Source: Actinomycetota bacterium (GTDB lineage: Bacteria > Actinomycetota > Actinomycetes > S36-B12). From it: a stretch of DNA of 64,000 bases. The position numbers were made by a program, and so were the translations under genes. This document shows, in pieces, positions 42,526 to 51,270 of this stretch (positions within the stretch are counted from its first letter, which is position 1; every line of letters begins with the position of its first letter). The notes below the pieces were generated by a model. That model did no database searches and was not told where the DNA came from. It saw only the letters and a program-made list of their open reading frames with translations. The DNA lies in contig JAUSNB010000036.1 of assembly GCA_030645615.1 (NCBI GenBank), positions 62,001-126,000 on the forward strand, in the 5' to 3' direction.

Positions 42526-43947
42526 TCAGTGCCCGCCGCAGACGGCTTGGCCGATCTCGTCCGCCACGGCCAGGGTGACCCGGACGTCCTCCTGCGTTGT
42601 CCTGAAGTTGGTGAAGCAGGGCCTCAGCCAGGTGTGCCCATCGATGATCGCCGGGGAGATGTAGACCCGCCCGTCCTGCTGCATGGCGCGGCACAGGTCC
42701 TCGTTGTGCGCGTCGCGGTTCGTGCAGCCCGGCAGCACGTGTCGGATCGGAGTGATGGACAGTTGCGGCTCGTGCTGCCGCACCTCGAACCGCGGGTGAT
42801 CGCGGGCCAGGTTGTACATGAGCCTTGCCTGCTGGACATTGCCCTCGATCGCGTCGCGGAAGGCGGGTGCCCCATGGACGAGGAGAGCAAGCCAGAGCTT
42901 GAGGGCACGCAATGGCCGGGAGTACTCGAGCGTCACGTCGACGGCGTTCAGCTCGTCGTCCTCGTGCGGGATGTAGGCCTCGTTGTGCGAGAAGGCAGTG
43001 GCGAGGTCGGCCTTGTTGCGCACGAGCAGGGCGCTGCACGCCTTGGGCACGAACATCCACTTGTGCGCGTCGACACTGACCGAGTCGACCTGGTCGAGGC
43101 CCGTGAATAGCGGCGCCGTGCTTGCCGCGGCCGCCGCGGGCAGTCCGTAGGCGCCGTCGACGTGCAGCCACACCCCTCGCTGCCGGCAGGCAACCGCGAT
43201 CTCGCCGATGGGGTCCACGGCACCGGTCAGGGTGGTGCCGGCAGTCGCGACCACGGCGATCGGCGTCACTCCGGCGGCGACATCCGCGTCGATGAGGTCG
43301 GCAAGCCGGTCAGGGCGCATCCGGCGACGGTCGTCGATGGGCACCGGGCGGACGTTGTCCTTGCCGATGCCCAGGAGTTCGGCGGCGCGCATGACGGAGT
43401 AGTGGGCCTCGGCCGAGCAGAACAGGCTGGCCCGGTGCCCGCCCATGCCAGCGGAGCGGCTGCCCGGAAGGGCGCGTTCGCGCGCGGCGGCGAGCGCCGT
43501 GATGTTGCTGATGGTCCCGCCGCTGGTGAAGGAACCTGCCCCGGCCGGGAAGCCCAGGAAGTCGGCCAGCCACGCGATCGTCTGCTTCTCGAGCAGTGTC
43601 GCACCGCGGGCATCCAGGGCGAGGTTGATGTCGTAGGAGTGGGCAAGGAGGTCGGCGAGGGCGCCGACCTCCAGTCCGCTCGAGCCGATGTAGGCCAGGT
43701 AGCGCGGCCGGGACTGGGCAAGGGAGGCGTCGAGGACGTCCGCCGCGAGGTCCAGCCCCGCGATGACGTCGGTCCCATGCTCGGGGAGCGGCTCCTCCAG
43801 GAGGGCCACCATTTCTGCGCTCGGGAGCGTCTCGACGTCGCGGGCCTCGTCAAACTCCCGCCAGGCCCGCGCGACGATGCGCGCGGCATGCTCCAGGGCC
43901 GCCTCCCGCTGGTCCCCGAGGGACAGTGGCCTGCGGTCCCCGGTCAC
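42526..43947 (-). CDS. PLP-dependent group II decarboxylase (aromatic amino acid decarboxylase-like)
   Basis: This 473-residue enzyme has GSFTSGGTISNITAL, HVDGAYGLPAA (Asp to PLP ring nitrogen) and VDAHKWMFVPKACSAL with the PLP-lysine. These are features of the DDC/aromatic-L-amino-acid decarboxylase group. It starts at a GTG overlapping the reductase gene by 4 nt. The likely reaction is decarboxylation of tyrosine, DOPA or phenylalanine to the arylethylamine; related enzymes make the arylacetaldehyde. The exact activity is not resolvable here. Confidence 0.92.
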   Translation of the reverse strand: MTGDRRPLSLGDQREAALEHAARIVARAWREFDEARDVETLPSAEMVALLEEPLPEHGTDVIAGLDLAADVLDASLAQSRPRYLAYIGSSGLEVGALADLLAHSYDINLALDARGATLLEKQTIAWLADFLGFPAGAGSFTSGGTISNITALAAARERALPGSRSAGMGGHRASLFCSAEAHYSVMRAAELLGIGKDNVRPVPIDDRRRMRPDRLADLIDADVAAGVTPIAVVATAGTTLTGAVDPIGEIAVACRQRGVWLHVDGAYGLPAAAAASTAPLFTGLDQVDSVSVDAHKWMFVPKACSALLVRNKADLATAFSHNEAYIPHEDDELNAVDVTLEYSRPLRALKLWLALLVHGAPAFRDAIEGNVQQARLMYNLARDHPRFEVRQHEPQLSITPIRHVLPGCTNRDAHNEDLCRAMQQDGRVYISPAIIDGHTWLRPCFTNFRTTQEDVRVTLAVADEIGQAVCGGH

Positions 43948-45155
43948 GTGACGACCGGCCTGGCCATGATCGCCTTGCGGTACGGGACCAGGGCCGGCGT
44001 GCTGTCGATGCTGACCACGCCGACCAGCCCGCTGTCGTCGTGGTACTCCACCACGCACGGCCCGTCGTAGTCGCCTTCGGCGAGCACCGACCGGGTCCCC
44101 AGCCCCGGCATGCCGAAGGACTGGAGCTTGTGGTCGTACTGGTCGGACCAGAACGATGGCATCCCGGTGAACGGACTGCGGTCGGGTTCCTCGCCGGCCA
44201 GCAGGGCCGCGAGGGTCTGGCCAGCCCGTCGGCCGGTCTCGGTGGGCATGTTCCAGTGCTCGATGCGGTGCGGGATCCCGTCGAACAGCGCATTGGGGTG
44301 CCTGGCTATGTCGCCCACCGCGACGACAGGAGCATGGTCGTTCGCGACCTGCATGGCGCTGTCGACGAGGAGGCCGTCGGACAGGTCCAGCCCGTTGCCC
44401 TGCAGCCACTCGGTGTTGGTCACCGAGCCGACCGCCTCGATGACGAGTGACGCGGGCAGCTCGGTGCCGTCGCTCAGGGCTATGGACTGAACGCGGCCCT
44501 CGTCCGAGGCGCCGTGGAAGGCGTCGATCGTCGTGCCGAGGTGGAAGTGGACCCCGTGTGCCTCGTGCCGGCGTCGCATCGCCGCTCCGAGCTCGGGCCC
44601 AAGGGGCCGCACCATCGGCTGCTCGTCCAGCGCGACGATCGTGACGTCGGCGCCGAGCTTGCGAGCGGTGGCGGCCGTTTCGCAGCCGATGAACCCGGCG
44701 CCCATGATGATGACGTGGGCGCCGGGCCCGAGCTCGGTCCGGACGGCCTCGGCGTCGTCGGCGGTGCGCAGCAGGTGGCGGCCCTGGACCGGCCCAGGGA
44801 TGGGAAGGCGGCGTGGACGGATGCCGGAGGCGACGACGAGCGCGTCGAAGTCCAGGACGGTGCCGTCGGCGAGGGTCACGGTCCGCGCCGCGAGGTCGGC
44901 GGAGTGCGCGGCCGAGCCGAGCCGCCAGACGACGTCGTCGACCGAGGCCTTGCGCCGGAACTCCAGCCCGGAGACGTCGACCCCGCCGGCCAGCGCCTCC
45001 TTCGACAGCGGTGGCCGGTTGTAGGGCAGGTGGGGCTCGTCCCCGACCACCGTGATCGGGCCGGCGTAGCCGGCTGCACGCAGGGATTCCGCGGTGCGCA
45101 GCCCACCGAGGCCTGCTCCGACGATGACGACACCTGGGCCGCCGGCACCTGTCAT
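43944..45155 (-). CDS. NAD(P)H-dependent ferredoxin reductase (FAD)
   Basis: This 403-residue flavoprotein has VVIVGAGLGGLRTAESL (FAD), the second GxGxxG VIIMGAGFIGCETAA (NADH) and GDIARHPN (FAD ribityl Asp). This is the oxygenase-coupled ferredoxin-reductase type. It follows the ferredoxin gene by 7 nt and should shuttle electrons from NAD(P)H to that ferredoxin for P450 or an oxygenase. The ATG at 45155 is used; the upstream in-frame extension overlaps the ferredoxin gene. Confidence 0.93.
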   Translation of the reverse strand: MTGAGGPGVVIVGAGLGGLRTAESLRAAGYAGPITVVGDEPHLPYNRPPLSKEALAGGVDVSGLEFRRKASVDDVVWRLGSAAHSADLAARTVTLADGTVLDFDALVVASGIRPRRLPIPGPVQGRHLLRTADDAEAVRTELGPGAHVIIMGAGFIGCETAATARKLGADVTIVALDEQPMVRPLGPELGAAMRRRHEAHGVHFHLGTTIDAFHGASDEGRVQSIALSDGTELPASLVIEAVGSVTNTEWLQGNGLDLSDGLLVDSAMQVANDHAPVVAVGDIARHPNALFDGIPHRIEHWNMPTETGRRAGQTLAALLAGEEPDRSPFTGMPSFWSDQYDHKLQSFGMPGLGTRSVLAEGDYDGPCVVEYHDDSGLVGVVSIDSTPALVPYRKAIMARPVVT

Positions 45156-45162
45156 GGCCGTG

Positions 45163-45351
45163 CTATTCGACCGTGATGGCCTGCATGGGGCAGACGTCGG
45201 CAGCGCTCTCGACGTCGGCGCGCCGCGACTCGTCGGCCTCGGCCTGGTAGACCAGCTTGCCGTCGTCATCGAGACTGAAGACGTCATCGGCCTCGAAGCA
45301 GCACTGCCCGTAGTGCTGGCACTTGTCCATGTCGACCGAGATCCTGACCAT
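45163..45351 (-). CDS. Ferredoxin, 3Fe-4S type (P450-associated)
   Basis: This 62-residue ferredoxin has C11, C17 and C54: CQHYGQC and CPMQAI (Cx5C...CP), the pattern of actinobacterial P450-partner ferredoxins. The central residue of the first motif is Tyr. The ATG at 45351 overlaps the FAH-protein stop by 1 nt (TAATG). With the reductase it forms a class I redox chain, probably for the P450s at 49441 and 51271. Confidence 0.93.
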   Translation of the reverse strand: MVRISVDMDKCQHYGQCCFEADDVFSLDDDGKLVYQAEADESRRADVESAADVCPMQAITVE

Positions 45352-46229
45352 TACTCCTGCTCCTCGATTGTTGACGGGTAGAGATCCTTGGACGGGGTGC
45401 GGATTCCCCGGAACTCCCAGTCGCCCCCCATCGCGGTGGAGACCACCTCCTCGCTCTCCGTCGGCTGGGCGCCGACGTCGTCGCGAATGGGAGCAGGCCC
45501 CTCGACGATCGTGTTCGTCAGGGTGCCCAGGCCCTCGACCTCGACAGAGACGACATCACCGGGGTAGACGGTCCGGGAGTTCGCCGGAGTGCCGGAGAAG
45601 AGGATGTCGCCGGGCACCAGGGTGATGGTTCGAGCGATGTCGGCCACGAGGTAGTGCATGTCCCACTCCATCTCGCCCGTCGTCGAGTCCTGCTTGACCT
45701 CGCCGTTGACGAGGGTCCGGATGCGCTTGTCGTGGAAGTCCCAGTCCGTCACCAGGCCGGGGCCGATCGGCGCGAGCGTGTCGGCTCCCTTGACGCGCAG
45801 CATCGATCCGGCGTCGGTGTCGCGGAAGTCGTGCAGGCCGTAGTCGTTTCCGACGGTGTAGCCCGCGATGTAGTCGGCGGCCTCGTCGGGGGAGATGTTG
45901 CGGCAGGTCCGTCCGATGACGATGACGATCTCGCCCTCGTAGTTGAGCCACTTGCACCGCTGCGGCCGGACGACTGCCCCGAGGTGGGAGTTGAGCGCCG
46001 TGATGGGCTTGTGGAAGTAGGTCGGGGCCGGAGGCAGGCGAGTCATCAGCTCGTCGGTACGGGAGCGGTAGTTCAGGTGCACCGCGATGATCTTCGTTGG
46101 CTCGCAGGGCGGCAGGTGGATGGCGTCGTCGATCGCGACGACGCGGCCATCCGGGGACACCAAGTCGTCGCCGTCCCGTTTCACCAGGACGGGACTGCCG
46201 TCGAGCAGGACACGGCGGTACTCGGTCAT
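45351..46229 (-). CDS. Fumarylacetoacetate hydrolase-family isomerase/decarboxylase (HpaG-like)
   Basis: This 292-residue protein has the FAH fold with a metal site: NYEGEIVIVIGRTCRNIS (Glu) and TVGNDYGLHDFRD (Asp), plus LFSGTPANSRTVYPGD. Family members in meta-cleavage pathways act as OPET decarboxylase or HHDD isomerase. It overlaps the dioxygenase gene by 4 nt and the ferredoxin gene by 1 nt. It is probably the isomerase/decarboxylase after HpaE. Confidence 0.88.
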   Translation of the reverse strand: MTEYRRVLLDGSPVLVKRDGDDLVSPDGRVVAIDDAIHLPPCEPTKIIAVHLNYRSRTDELMTRLPPAPTYFHKPITALNSHLGAVVRPQRCKWLNYEGEIVIVIGRTCRNISPDEAADYIAGYTVGNDYGLHDFRDTDAGSMLRVKGADTLAPIGPGLVTDWDFHDKRIRTLVNGEVKQDSTTGEMEWDMHYLVADIARTITLVPGDILFSGTPANSRTVYPGDVVSVEVEGLGTLTNTIVEGPAPIRDDVGAQPTESEEVVSTAMGGDWEFRGIRTPSKDLYPSTIEEQE

Positions 46230-47122
46230 GCAGCGGCTCCCTTGCGCGTCCAGCCCGTTTCCGGGCGGTCGAACCATACGTGCACCTGGCTCGTGCCCAC
46301 GGAGTTCTCGTAGTCCCCGTACTGGACGCCGGGTGCGCAGAACTCCTCCTCGCCCAGGGCCGCCGCCATCATCAGGTAGTGGGCGAACTTCCCCTCGGGA
46401 CGCACTGTCAGGAACTCCGGCATCGTGCGCAGCACCTCGTCGTGGCGCCCCTCGAAGAACCAGCCCAGGCGCTCCTGGTCCATGTCGAAGGCCTTCTGGC
46501 TGAAGATGTGCGAGGGGTCGCTGGCCTCGTGGTCGCGCATCTCGCGCAGTGGGTAGAACGTGTGGGACATCGAGCCGGTGGCCACGATGATGACCTTCCG
46601 GTCGGTCTCCTTGATGGCCGCGCCGATGGCCCGGCCCACGCGCAGATAGTCCTCCGTGTCTCCCGTCTGGGCGACGCTCAGCGAGATCCACTGCTTGTCC
46701 AGGCCCTTCCCTAGGTAGCTCCAGATGTTGATGGACGGGTAGTACAGCGGCAGGTACGGGTCGTCGATGGCCGTGATCCACGTGCCGTGCGCATCGGCCT
46801 GCGCCGCGATGGCGTGCGCGAGCGCAGGGTCGCCGCGCCACTCGTACGGGATCCGGCACATCCCTCGGGGCAGTTCCTCCGCCGTGAACAGGCCGGCCCG
46901 TAGTTCGTGCGAGGTTACGACGAACTCGACGGTCGTGAACCAGTGGGAGTCGAGGACGATCACGGTGTCGTAGTCGAGGGTCTCGAACTTCTCGGCGCGG
47001 ATCGCCTTGAGCGCGGGGACGAGGGAGATCTCCTTGCCCTCATTCAGCTCGAGCCGGGTCTCCAGCGGAAGCATGATCGTAGGGACGTGGGACAGCAGTC
47101 CCGCGCCGACAACCTCGCCCAT
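46226..47122 (-). CDS. hpaD: Class III extradiol dioxygenase (homoprotocatechuate 2,3-dioxygenase-like)
   Basis: This 298-residue LigB-type protein has iron-ligand His in GLLSHVPTIML and VLDSHWFTT, plus a downstream GSMSHTFYP. The overall sequence aligns well with HpcB/HpaD class III homoprotocatechuate dioxygenases. The ATG at 47122 has GAGGAG 6 nt upstream. It cleaves 3,4-dihydroxyphenylacetate by O2 to the semialdehyde. It lies between HpaE and FAH genes in one operon. Confidence 0.92.
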   Translation of the reverse strand: MGEVVGAGLLSHVPTIMLPLETRLELNEGKEISLVPALKAIRAEKFETLDYDTVIVLDSHWFTTVEFVVTSHELRAGLFTAEELPRGMCRIPYEWRGDPALAHAIAAQADAHGTWITAIDDPYLPLYYPSINIWSYLGKGLDKQWISLSVAQTGDTEDYLRVGRAIGAAIKETDRKVIIVATGSMSHTFYPLREMRDHEASDPSHIFSQKAFDMDQERLGWFFEGRHDEVLRTMPEFLTVRPEGKFAHYLMMAAALGEEEFCAPGVQYGDYENSVGTSQVHVWFDRPETGWTRKGAAA

Positions 47123-47124
47123 GA

Positions 47125-48591
47125 CTACTCCTCGGTCCATCCGTTGGGTGCGTACACGGTGTTCTTGACGTCCGCGTAGAAGTCGAAGGACCAGATCCCG
47201 CCCTCCCGGCCCACGCCGGACTTGCGCGAGCCGCCGAACGGCGCGGCGAGGTCGCGCACGAAGAAGCAGTTGACCCAGATGGTCCCGGCGACCAGGTGCT
47301 TGGTGAACGCCTCGGCCCGCGACCTGCTGCCCGTGACGACGCAGGCGGCCAGTCCGAACTCGGTGCCGTTGGCCAGGGCAAGCCCGTCCGCGTCCGTGGC
47401 GAAGGTCTGCATGGTGAGGACGGGGCCGAAGACCTCCTGCGTGAGGATCTCGCTTCCGGCCGGGGCGTCGACGATCAGCGTGGGCTGGAAGTAGTGCGGG
47501 CCTAGGGCAGTGTTCCGCTCGCCGCCGTACGCCACGGTGGCCCCGTCGGCCTTCGCCCGCTCGATGAACCCCTCGACCCGCTCGACATGCCTGATGTGGA
47601 TGTTCGGGCCGATCTGGGTGTCCTCGTCCCGGGGATCGCCCTGCCTGATCTGGGCGGCCCGCTCCGAGAACCGCGACGCGAAGGCCTCCGCGATGCCTTC
47701 CTGGACCAGCAGCCGCGTGCCCGCCAGGCACACCTGCCCGGCGTTGTCGTACTGCTCGACCGCCAGGTCGACCGCGAGGTCGAGGTCGGCGTCATCGAGG
47801 ATCACGGTGGGGCTCTTGCCGCCGAGCTCGAAGGAGCACGGAACCAGGTTGTCGGCGGCCGCGTGCGCGATGACCTTCGCTGTCGGCACGGAGCCGGTGA
47901 AGCAGATCCGCGAGATGTCGGGATTGGCCGTGAGGGCGGCCCCGGCCTCGGTGCCGAGGCCCTGCACCACGTTGAAGACCCCCGGCGGAAGGCCCGCCTC
48001 GTGCGCCAGTTCCGCGAAGTAAGAGGCGCTGAGGGGGGCCCACTCGGGCGGCTTGGCAACCACGGTGTCGCCCGAGGCGAGCGCCGGGCCGATCCGCCAG
48101 GTGGCCAGCATGAGCGGCGCGTTCCACGGGGTGATGATGACCGCCACGCCCGCCGGATCCCATGAGACGTGGTTGACGTGCCCACGTGTCTCGAACTCGG
48201 GGTGCTGGAGCTTCTCGATCGCGAAGTCGGCGAAGAACCGCAGGTTGAGGACCACGCGGGGCATGACGCCGCGACGGTGCGAGCGCAGGAGCGACCCGTT
48301 GTCGGCCGTTTCGAGCTGCGCGAGCTCCTCGATATGGGCCTCGACGTTGTCGGCGACCCTGTGCAGGATCGCTCCGCGCTCAGCGGGGCTCAGGGCTGCC
48401 CAGGCCGGGAAGGCGGCTCGGGCAGCCGCGACGGCGGCATCCGCCTCGGCCGCGCCTCCGCGGGCCACCCGCGCGATGATGCTGCCATCGATCGGGCTGA
48501 CCGACTCGAATGTCTCCGCGGACGCCACCCGCCGGCCGCCGATCCAGTGGCGGGTATCCACCGTCACGCCGGCGACCACTGCAGACGGCAT
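47125..48591 (-). CDS. hpaE: HpaE-type (5-carboxymethyl-2-hydroxymuconate semialdehyde) dehydrogenase
   Basis: This 488-residue ALDH has TPWNAPLML, FELGGKSPTVIL (Glu) and NAGQVCLAGTRL (nucleophile Cys), with WVNCFFVRDLAAPFGG near the C-terminus. The neighbouring dioxygenase and FAH genes make it the likely CHMS dehydrogenase. The ATG at 48591 has GAGGAAGGG upstream. It is the first gene of the eight-gene operon. The IR at 48621 lies in its leader. Confidence 0.92.
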   Translation of the reverse strand: MPSAVVAGVTVDTRHWIGGRRVASAETFESVSPIDGSIIARVARGGAAEADAAVAAARAAFPAWAALSPAERGAILHRVADNVEAHIEELAQLETADNGSLLRSHRRGVMPRVVLNLRFFADFAIEKLQHPEFETRGHVNHVSWDPAGVAVIITPWNAPLMLATWRIGPALASGDTVVAKPPEWAPLSASYFAELAHEAGLPPGVFNVVQGLGTEAGAALTANPDISRICFTGSVPTAKVIAHAAADNLVPCSFELGGKSPTVILDDADLDLAVDLAVEQYDNAGQVCLAGTRLLVQEGIAEAFASRFSERAAQIRQGDPRDEDTQIGPNIHIRHVERVEGFIERAKADGATVAYGGERNTALGPHYFQPTLIVDAPAGSEILTQEVFGPVLTMQTFATDADGLALANGTEFGLAACVVTGSRSRAEAFTKHLVAGTIWVNCFFVRDLAAPFGGSRKSGVGREGGIWSFDFYADVKNTVYAPNGWTEE

Positions 48592-48620
48592 CGCAGCCCT
48601 TCCTCGACCGATATGTGCGC

Positions 48621-48652
48621 GGCACAATGAGCGACGAACCGCCCATTGTGCC
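48621..48652. promoter_or_regulatory. Inverted repeat (operator candidate) between hpaE and GATase gene
   Basis: GGCACAATG (48621-48629) and CATTGTGCC (48644-48652) form perfect 9-bp arms around a 14-nt spacer, in the divergent intergenic region 48592-48758. The symmetry fits a dimeric repressor site, perhaps for the MarR gene at 50641. No second copy was seen. Confidence 0.55.
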
Positions 48653-48758
48653 GGGTAACCGGGTCACGGTGGCCCGATTCGTTCGGACCCTAATGGATAA
48701 TCTGTCCCGCGTCACCCCCGAGCCAGCCCGATCTGCCGCGTCAGCCCCTGGAGGACCC

Positions 48759-49451
48759 GTGCCCCGCCCCCGTATCGCCATCCCAGGCCGGTTCACCGAG
48801 TCGGCCAGCGCGCTGCGCTCCCGGGGGGTGGTGGCATCCCGTGCGCTGCTCGAGCTCGTGTGGGCGGCGGGCGGCGATCCGGTCGTCCTGCTCCCCGGGT
48901 CGGACGCCGACGCGCTTGACTGGGGCAGCCGGCTGCGCGGCATGGACGCGGTCCTGCTCCCGGGGGGCGGCGACGTGGACCCGTCCCGATACGGGGGCGA
49001 CGCGGACCACGAGGCCGTCTATGACGTCGACCCCGTGCAGGACGAGGCCGACTTCACGCTTGCCCGGTACTGCCTGGACCATGCCGTGCCGCTCCTGGCC
49101 GTGTGCCGCGGGCTGCACGTGCTGAACGTGGTCCGTGGGGGCACCCTCGTGGTGGACATGCCTGAGAACCATCGGCACCTCGTCCAGCAGGTGTCGTTGG
49201 CCGACGCGGGCGCGTCCCTGGGCATCGACGCCGAGTACGTCGAGATCTCCTGCTACCACCACCAGGCGATCGATCGCCTGGGAACGGGCCTGACCGTGCT
49301 GGCCTCGACGGACGACGGCACGGTCGAGGCGGCGGCGGTGGACGCACCGGCGTGGACGCGTGGCGTGCAGTGGCACCCCGAGGACACGTTCGCCACCGAC
49401 GCGAGCCAGGTGGCCCTCGTGCGGCAGTTGGTGGCAGCCGCTACCAGGTGA
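48759..49451 (+). CDS. Class I glutamine amidotransferase-like hydrolase (PuuD-like, C26)
   Basis: This 230-residue protein has LLPGGGDVDPSRYG, the nucleophile Cys116 in AVCRGLHVLNVV, and QWHPED with His206 and Glu208. This is the gamma-glutamyl-GABA hydrolase/peptidase C26 type. GTG 48759 has GGAGG 5 nt upstream; upstream in-frame ATG (48692) lacks one. It probably removes gamma-glutamyl groups from amine-derived intermediates. It is divergent from hpaE and convergent with the P450 gene (11-nt overlap). Confidence 0.88.
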   Translation: MPRPRIAIPGRFTESASALRSRGVVASRALLELVWAAGGDPVVLLPGSDADALDWGSRLRGMDAVLLPGGGDVDPSRYGGDADHEAVYDVDPVQDEADFTLARYCLDHAVPLLAVCRGLHVLNVVRGGTLVVDMPENHRHLVQQVSLADAGASLGIDAEYVEISCYHHQAIDRLGTGLTVLASTDDGTVEAAAVDAPAWTRGVQWHPEDTFATDASQVALVRQLVAAATR

Positions 49452-50625
49452 CGTGGAGGGAGGTGGGGGCGCGGAACTCCCAGCCGCGCATGACCACGTC
49501 GTGGCCCTGGTCGAGGGCCAGCCCGGGGAGCGCGTCGACGAGGGTCCGCAGGGCGATTCGCTCCTGGTCCCGCGCGAAAGCGTGACCTGCGCAGAAGTGC
49601 GGGCCGTAGCCGAAGGCGGCGTGGGCCCGGCGCTCGCGCCTGATGTCGAACCGGTCGGGGTCCGGCCAGGCTGCTTCATCGCGGCAGGCGCTGGCCACCA
49701 CCGCGCCAACGGGCGCGCCGGCAGGGATCAGGGTGCCGCCCAGCGCGGTGTCGCTCACGGCCTGGCGGGTCTGCGTGCCGATGGGCGCCACCCAGCGCAG
49801 GCCCTCATGCACCGCGTCGTCCCAGCGCTCGGGCTCGCGCCGCACGAGGTCCAGCTGGGCCGGGTCCTGCAGCAGCCCGACGAGGCAGGAGCCGGCTCCG
49901 TGCCCCGGCTCCTGCATGCCGCCGAGGATGATCACCTTGAGGGAGGGCATGACTTCGTCGACTGGGCGGGGGCTGCCGGGCTCGCGGCCCGTCGTGAGCA
50001 TGTGGGCGATCGTGGAATCGTCGGGTTCGTGGCGCAGCCGCTCCATGAGCGGGCGCAGCGCGGCATCGATGGCCGCCGCCGTGCGATCGTTCTCGGCCTG
50101 CTTCGTGGGGTCGCGCTCGAAGTTCGTCGCGCCCATGGCCAGTCCGTGGAACCATTCCTGCAACGTGCTGGCCGGCAGGTGCCCGAGGCCGAGCACCGCG
50201 CCGAGGCTGAGCACCGAGATGGGCTCGAAGTACTCGGCCATGAGCTCGGCCCGCCGACCGGGCCGGGCCAGCAGCCGAGCCAGGCACGCATCCGCGATCG
50301 GCTGGACCAGGGCGTCGATGTAGCCCGCCACGGTGCGGGGGCGGTACTTGCGGTCAAGGCTGCGCCGCTTGTCGAGGTGGGACTCACCGTCGACGGTGAG
50401 GATGCTTGGCCCCCCGAAGGACAGGTCGAGCGGGGATCCGTCGACCGTTGCGCTGAACTCCTCGGGGTGGGTCGTGACGTACTCGACGTCGGCTGCCCGA
50501 GTGACCAGCCACAGGTTCACTGCGGGCACCCACGCAACGGGCTCCTCGGAGCGCAGGCGGCGGTAGGCCCCGTACGGGTCCGCGTCCAGGGCCTCGACGG
50601 TCAGGCTCTCGGCAAATGCGCCCAT
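49441..50625 (-). CDS. Cytochrome P450 (first)
   Basis: This 394-residue P450 has a heme-binding FGYGPHFCAG with Cys345, and an EGLRW ExxR motif. The I-helix reads LGGMQEPGHG, where the usual acid-alcohol pair (D/E-T) is replaced by E-P, an unusual proton-delivery region. It ends convergent to the GATase gene and is 15 nt downstream of the marR gene. It should hydroxylate or dealkylate a small organic substrate with electrons from the nearby ferredoxin chain. Confidence 0.93.
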   Translation of the reverse strand: MGAFAESLTVEALDADPYGAYRRLRSEEPVAWVPAVNLWLVTRAADVEYVTTHPEEFSATVDGSPLDLSFGGPSILTVDGESHLDKRRSLDRKYRPRTVAGYIDALVQPIADACLARLLARPGRRAELMAEYFEPISVLSLGAVLGLGHLPASTLQEWFHGLAMGATNFERDPTKQAENDRTAAAIDAALRPLMERLRHEPDDSTIAHMLTTGREPGSPRPVDEVMPSLKVIILGGMQEPGHGAGSCLVGLLQDPAQLDLVRREPERWDDAVHEGLRWVAPIGTQTRQAVSDTALGGTLIPAGAPVGAVVASACRDEAAWPDPDRFDIRRERRAHAAFGYGPHFCAGHAFARDQERIALRTLVDALPGLALDQGHDVVMRGWEFRAPTSLHVTW

Positions 50626-50640
50626 GGGGCCGTCGTGCCG

Positions 50641-51141
50641 CTAGCGGGGCTCGGAGGCGGTCACGGTCATGCGCCGCAGCGCTTCGGCCGTGCCCGGGCG
50701 GTCGGCGGCGGGGATGGCCGCCACGACGGCCTGCTCCTGCTGGTTGAAGAGCGGGAACAGCCGGCGCATGAGCCGGCGTCCGGCGGGCGACAGCCGAACG
50801 ATCACCAGGCGCCCGTCGTCGGCACTGCGCTCCCTTACGACCAGGCCTCGCCTCTCCAAGGTGGCGAGCACTCCAGAGAGCGTGGCCTTCGAGAAGCCGC
50901 CCTCCTCGGCGATGATGCGGGTCTCCACCTCCTCCCAGATCCACGTCACCCACAGGACCACGAAGGCGGTCCAGGTGAGGTCGTGCGGCTTCAGGACGGT
51001 TCCCTCGAGGCGGTTGCGGACGGCGTTGGCGGCGCGGAAGAGGTTCGACGTCACCGCCATCGCCTCGAAGTCCAGGTTCATGTCGGACAGGCGGGATTCG
51101 ACCGCGCGCTCGGTCTCGGCGAGGGTGTGCGGGCCTGCCAT
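50641..51141 (-). CDS. MarR-family transcriptional regulator
   Basis: This 166-residue winged-helix regulator has FSKATLSGVLATLERRGLVVRERSADDGR (recognition helix and wing; segments shown in part) and C-terminal helix FPLFNQQEQAVVAAI for dimerisation. It precedes the P450 gene by 15 nt on the minus strand and is divergent from the second P450. MarR proteins usually repress catabolic genes and sense aromatic ligands. The region 51161-51245 contains its likely sites. Confidence 0.9.
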   Translation of the reverse strand: MAGPHTLAETERAVESRLSDMNLDFEAMAVTSNLFRAANAVRNRLEGTVLKPHDLTWTAFVVLWVTWIWEEVETRIIAEEGGFSKATLSGVLATLERRGLVVRERSADDGRLVIVRLSPAGRRLMRRLFPLFNQQEQAVVAAIPAADRPGTAEALRRMTVTASEPR

Positions 51142-51160
51142 GGACGTCCCTTCGTTCGTG

Positions 51161-51245
51161 TTTGGGCCGGGAATCTGAGCGGCCGCGGCCAAAGGTTCCC
51201 ACAACCGGCGCCGGGGCATTACAGTCTGGCCAATAATTTGGGCCC
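51161..51245. promoter_or_regulatory. Repeats between marR and P450 gene (operator candidates)
   Basis: TTTGGGCC occurs at 51161-51168 and 51237-51244, each followed by GAAT after one or two bases. The second copy lies in a near-palindrome GGCCAATAATTTGGGCC (51228-51244). One copy sits by each divergent gene start. These are plausible MarR sites; the similarity is by eye. Confidence 0.45.
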
Positions 51246-51270
51246 GAATGATCACGCAAGCGGAGGATCG

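Noticed and set aside
49360-51270. Long upstream frame in phase with the second P450
   Set aside because: It runs antisense to the first P450 and marR and has no domain pattern; ATG 51271 has a good ribosome site and a P450-like N-terminus.
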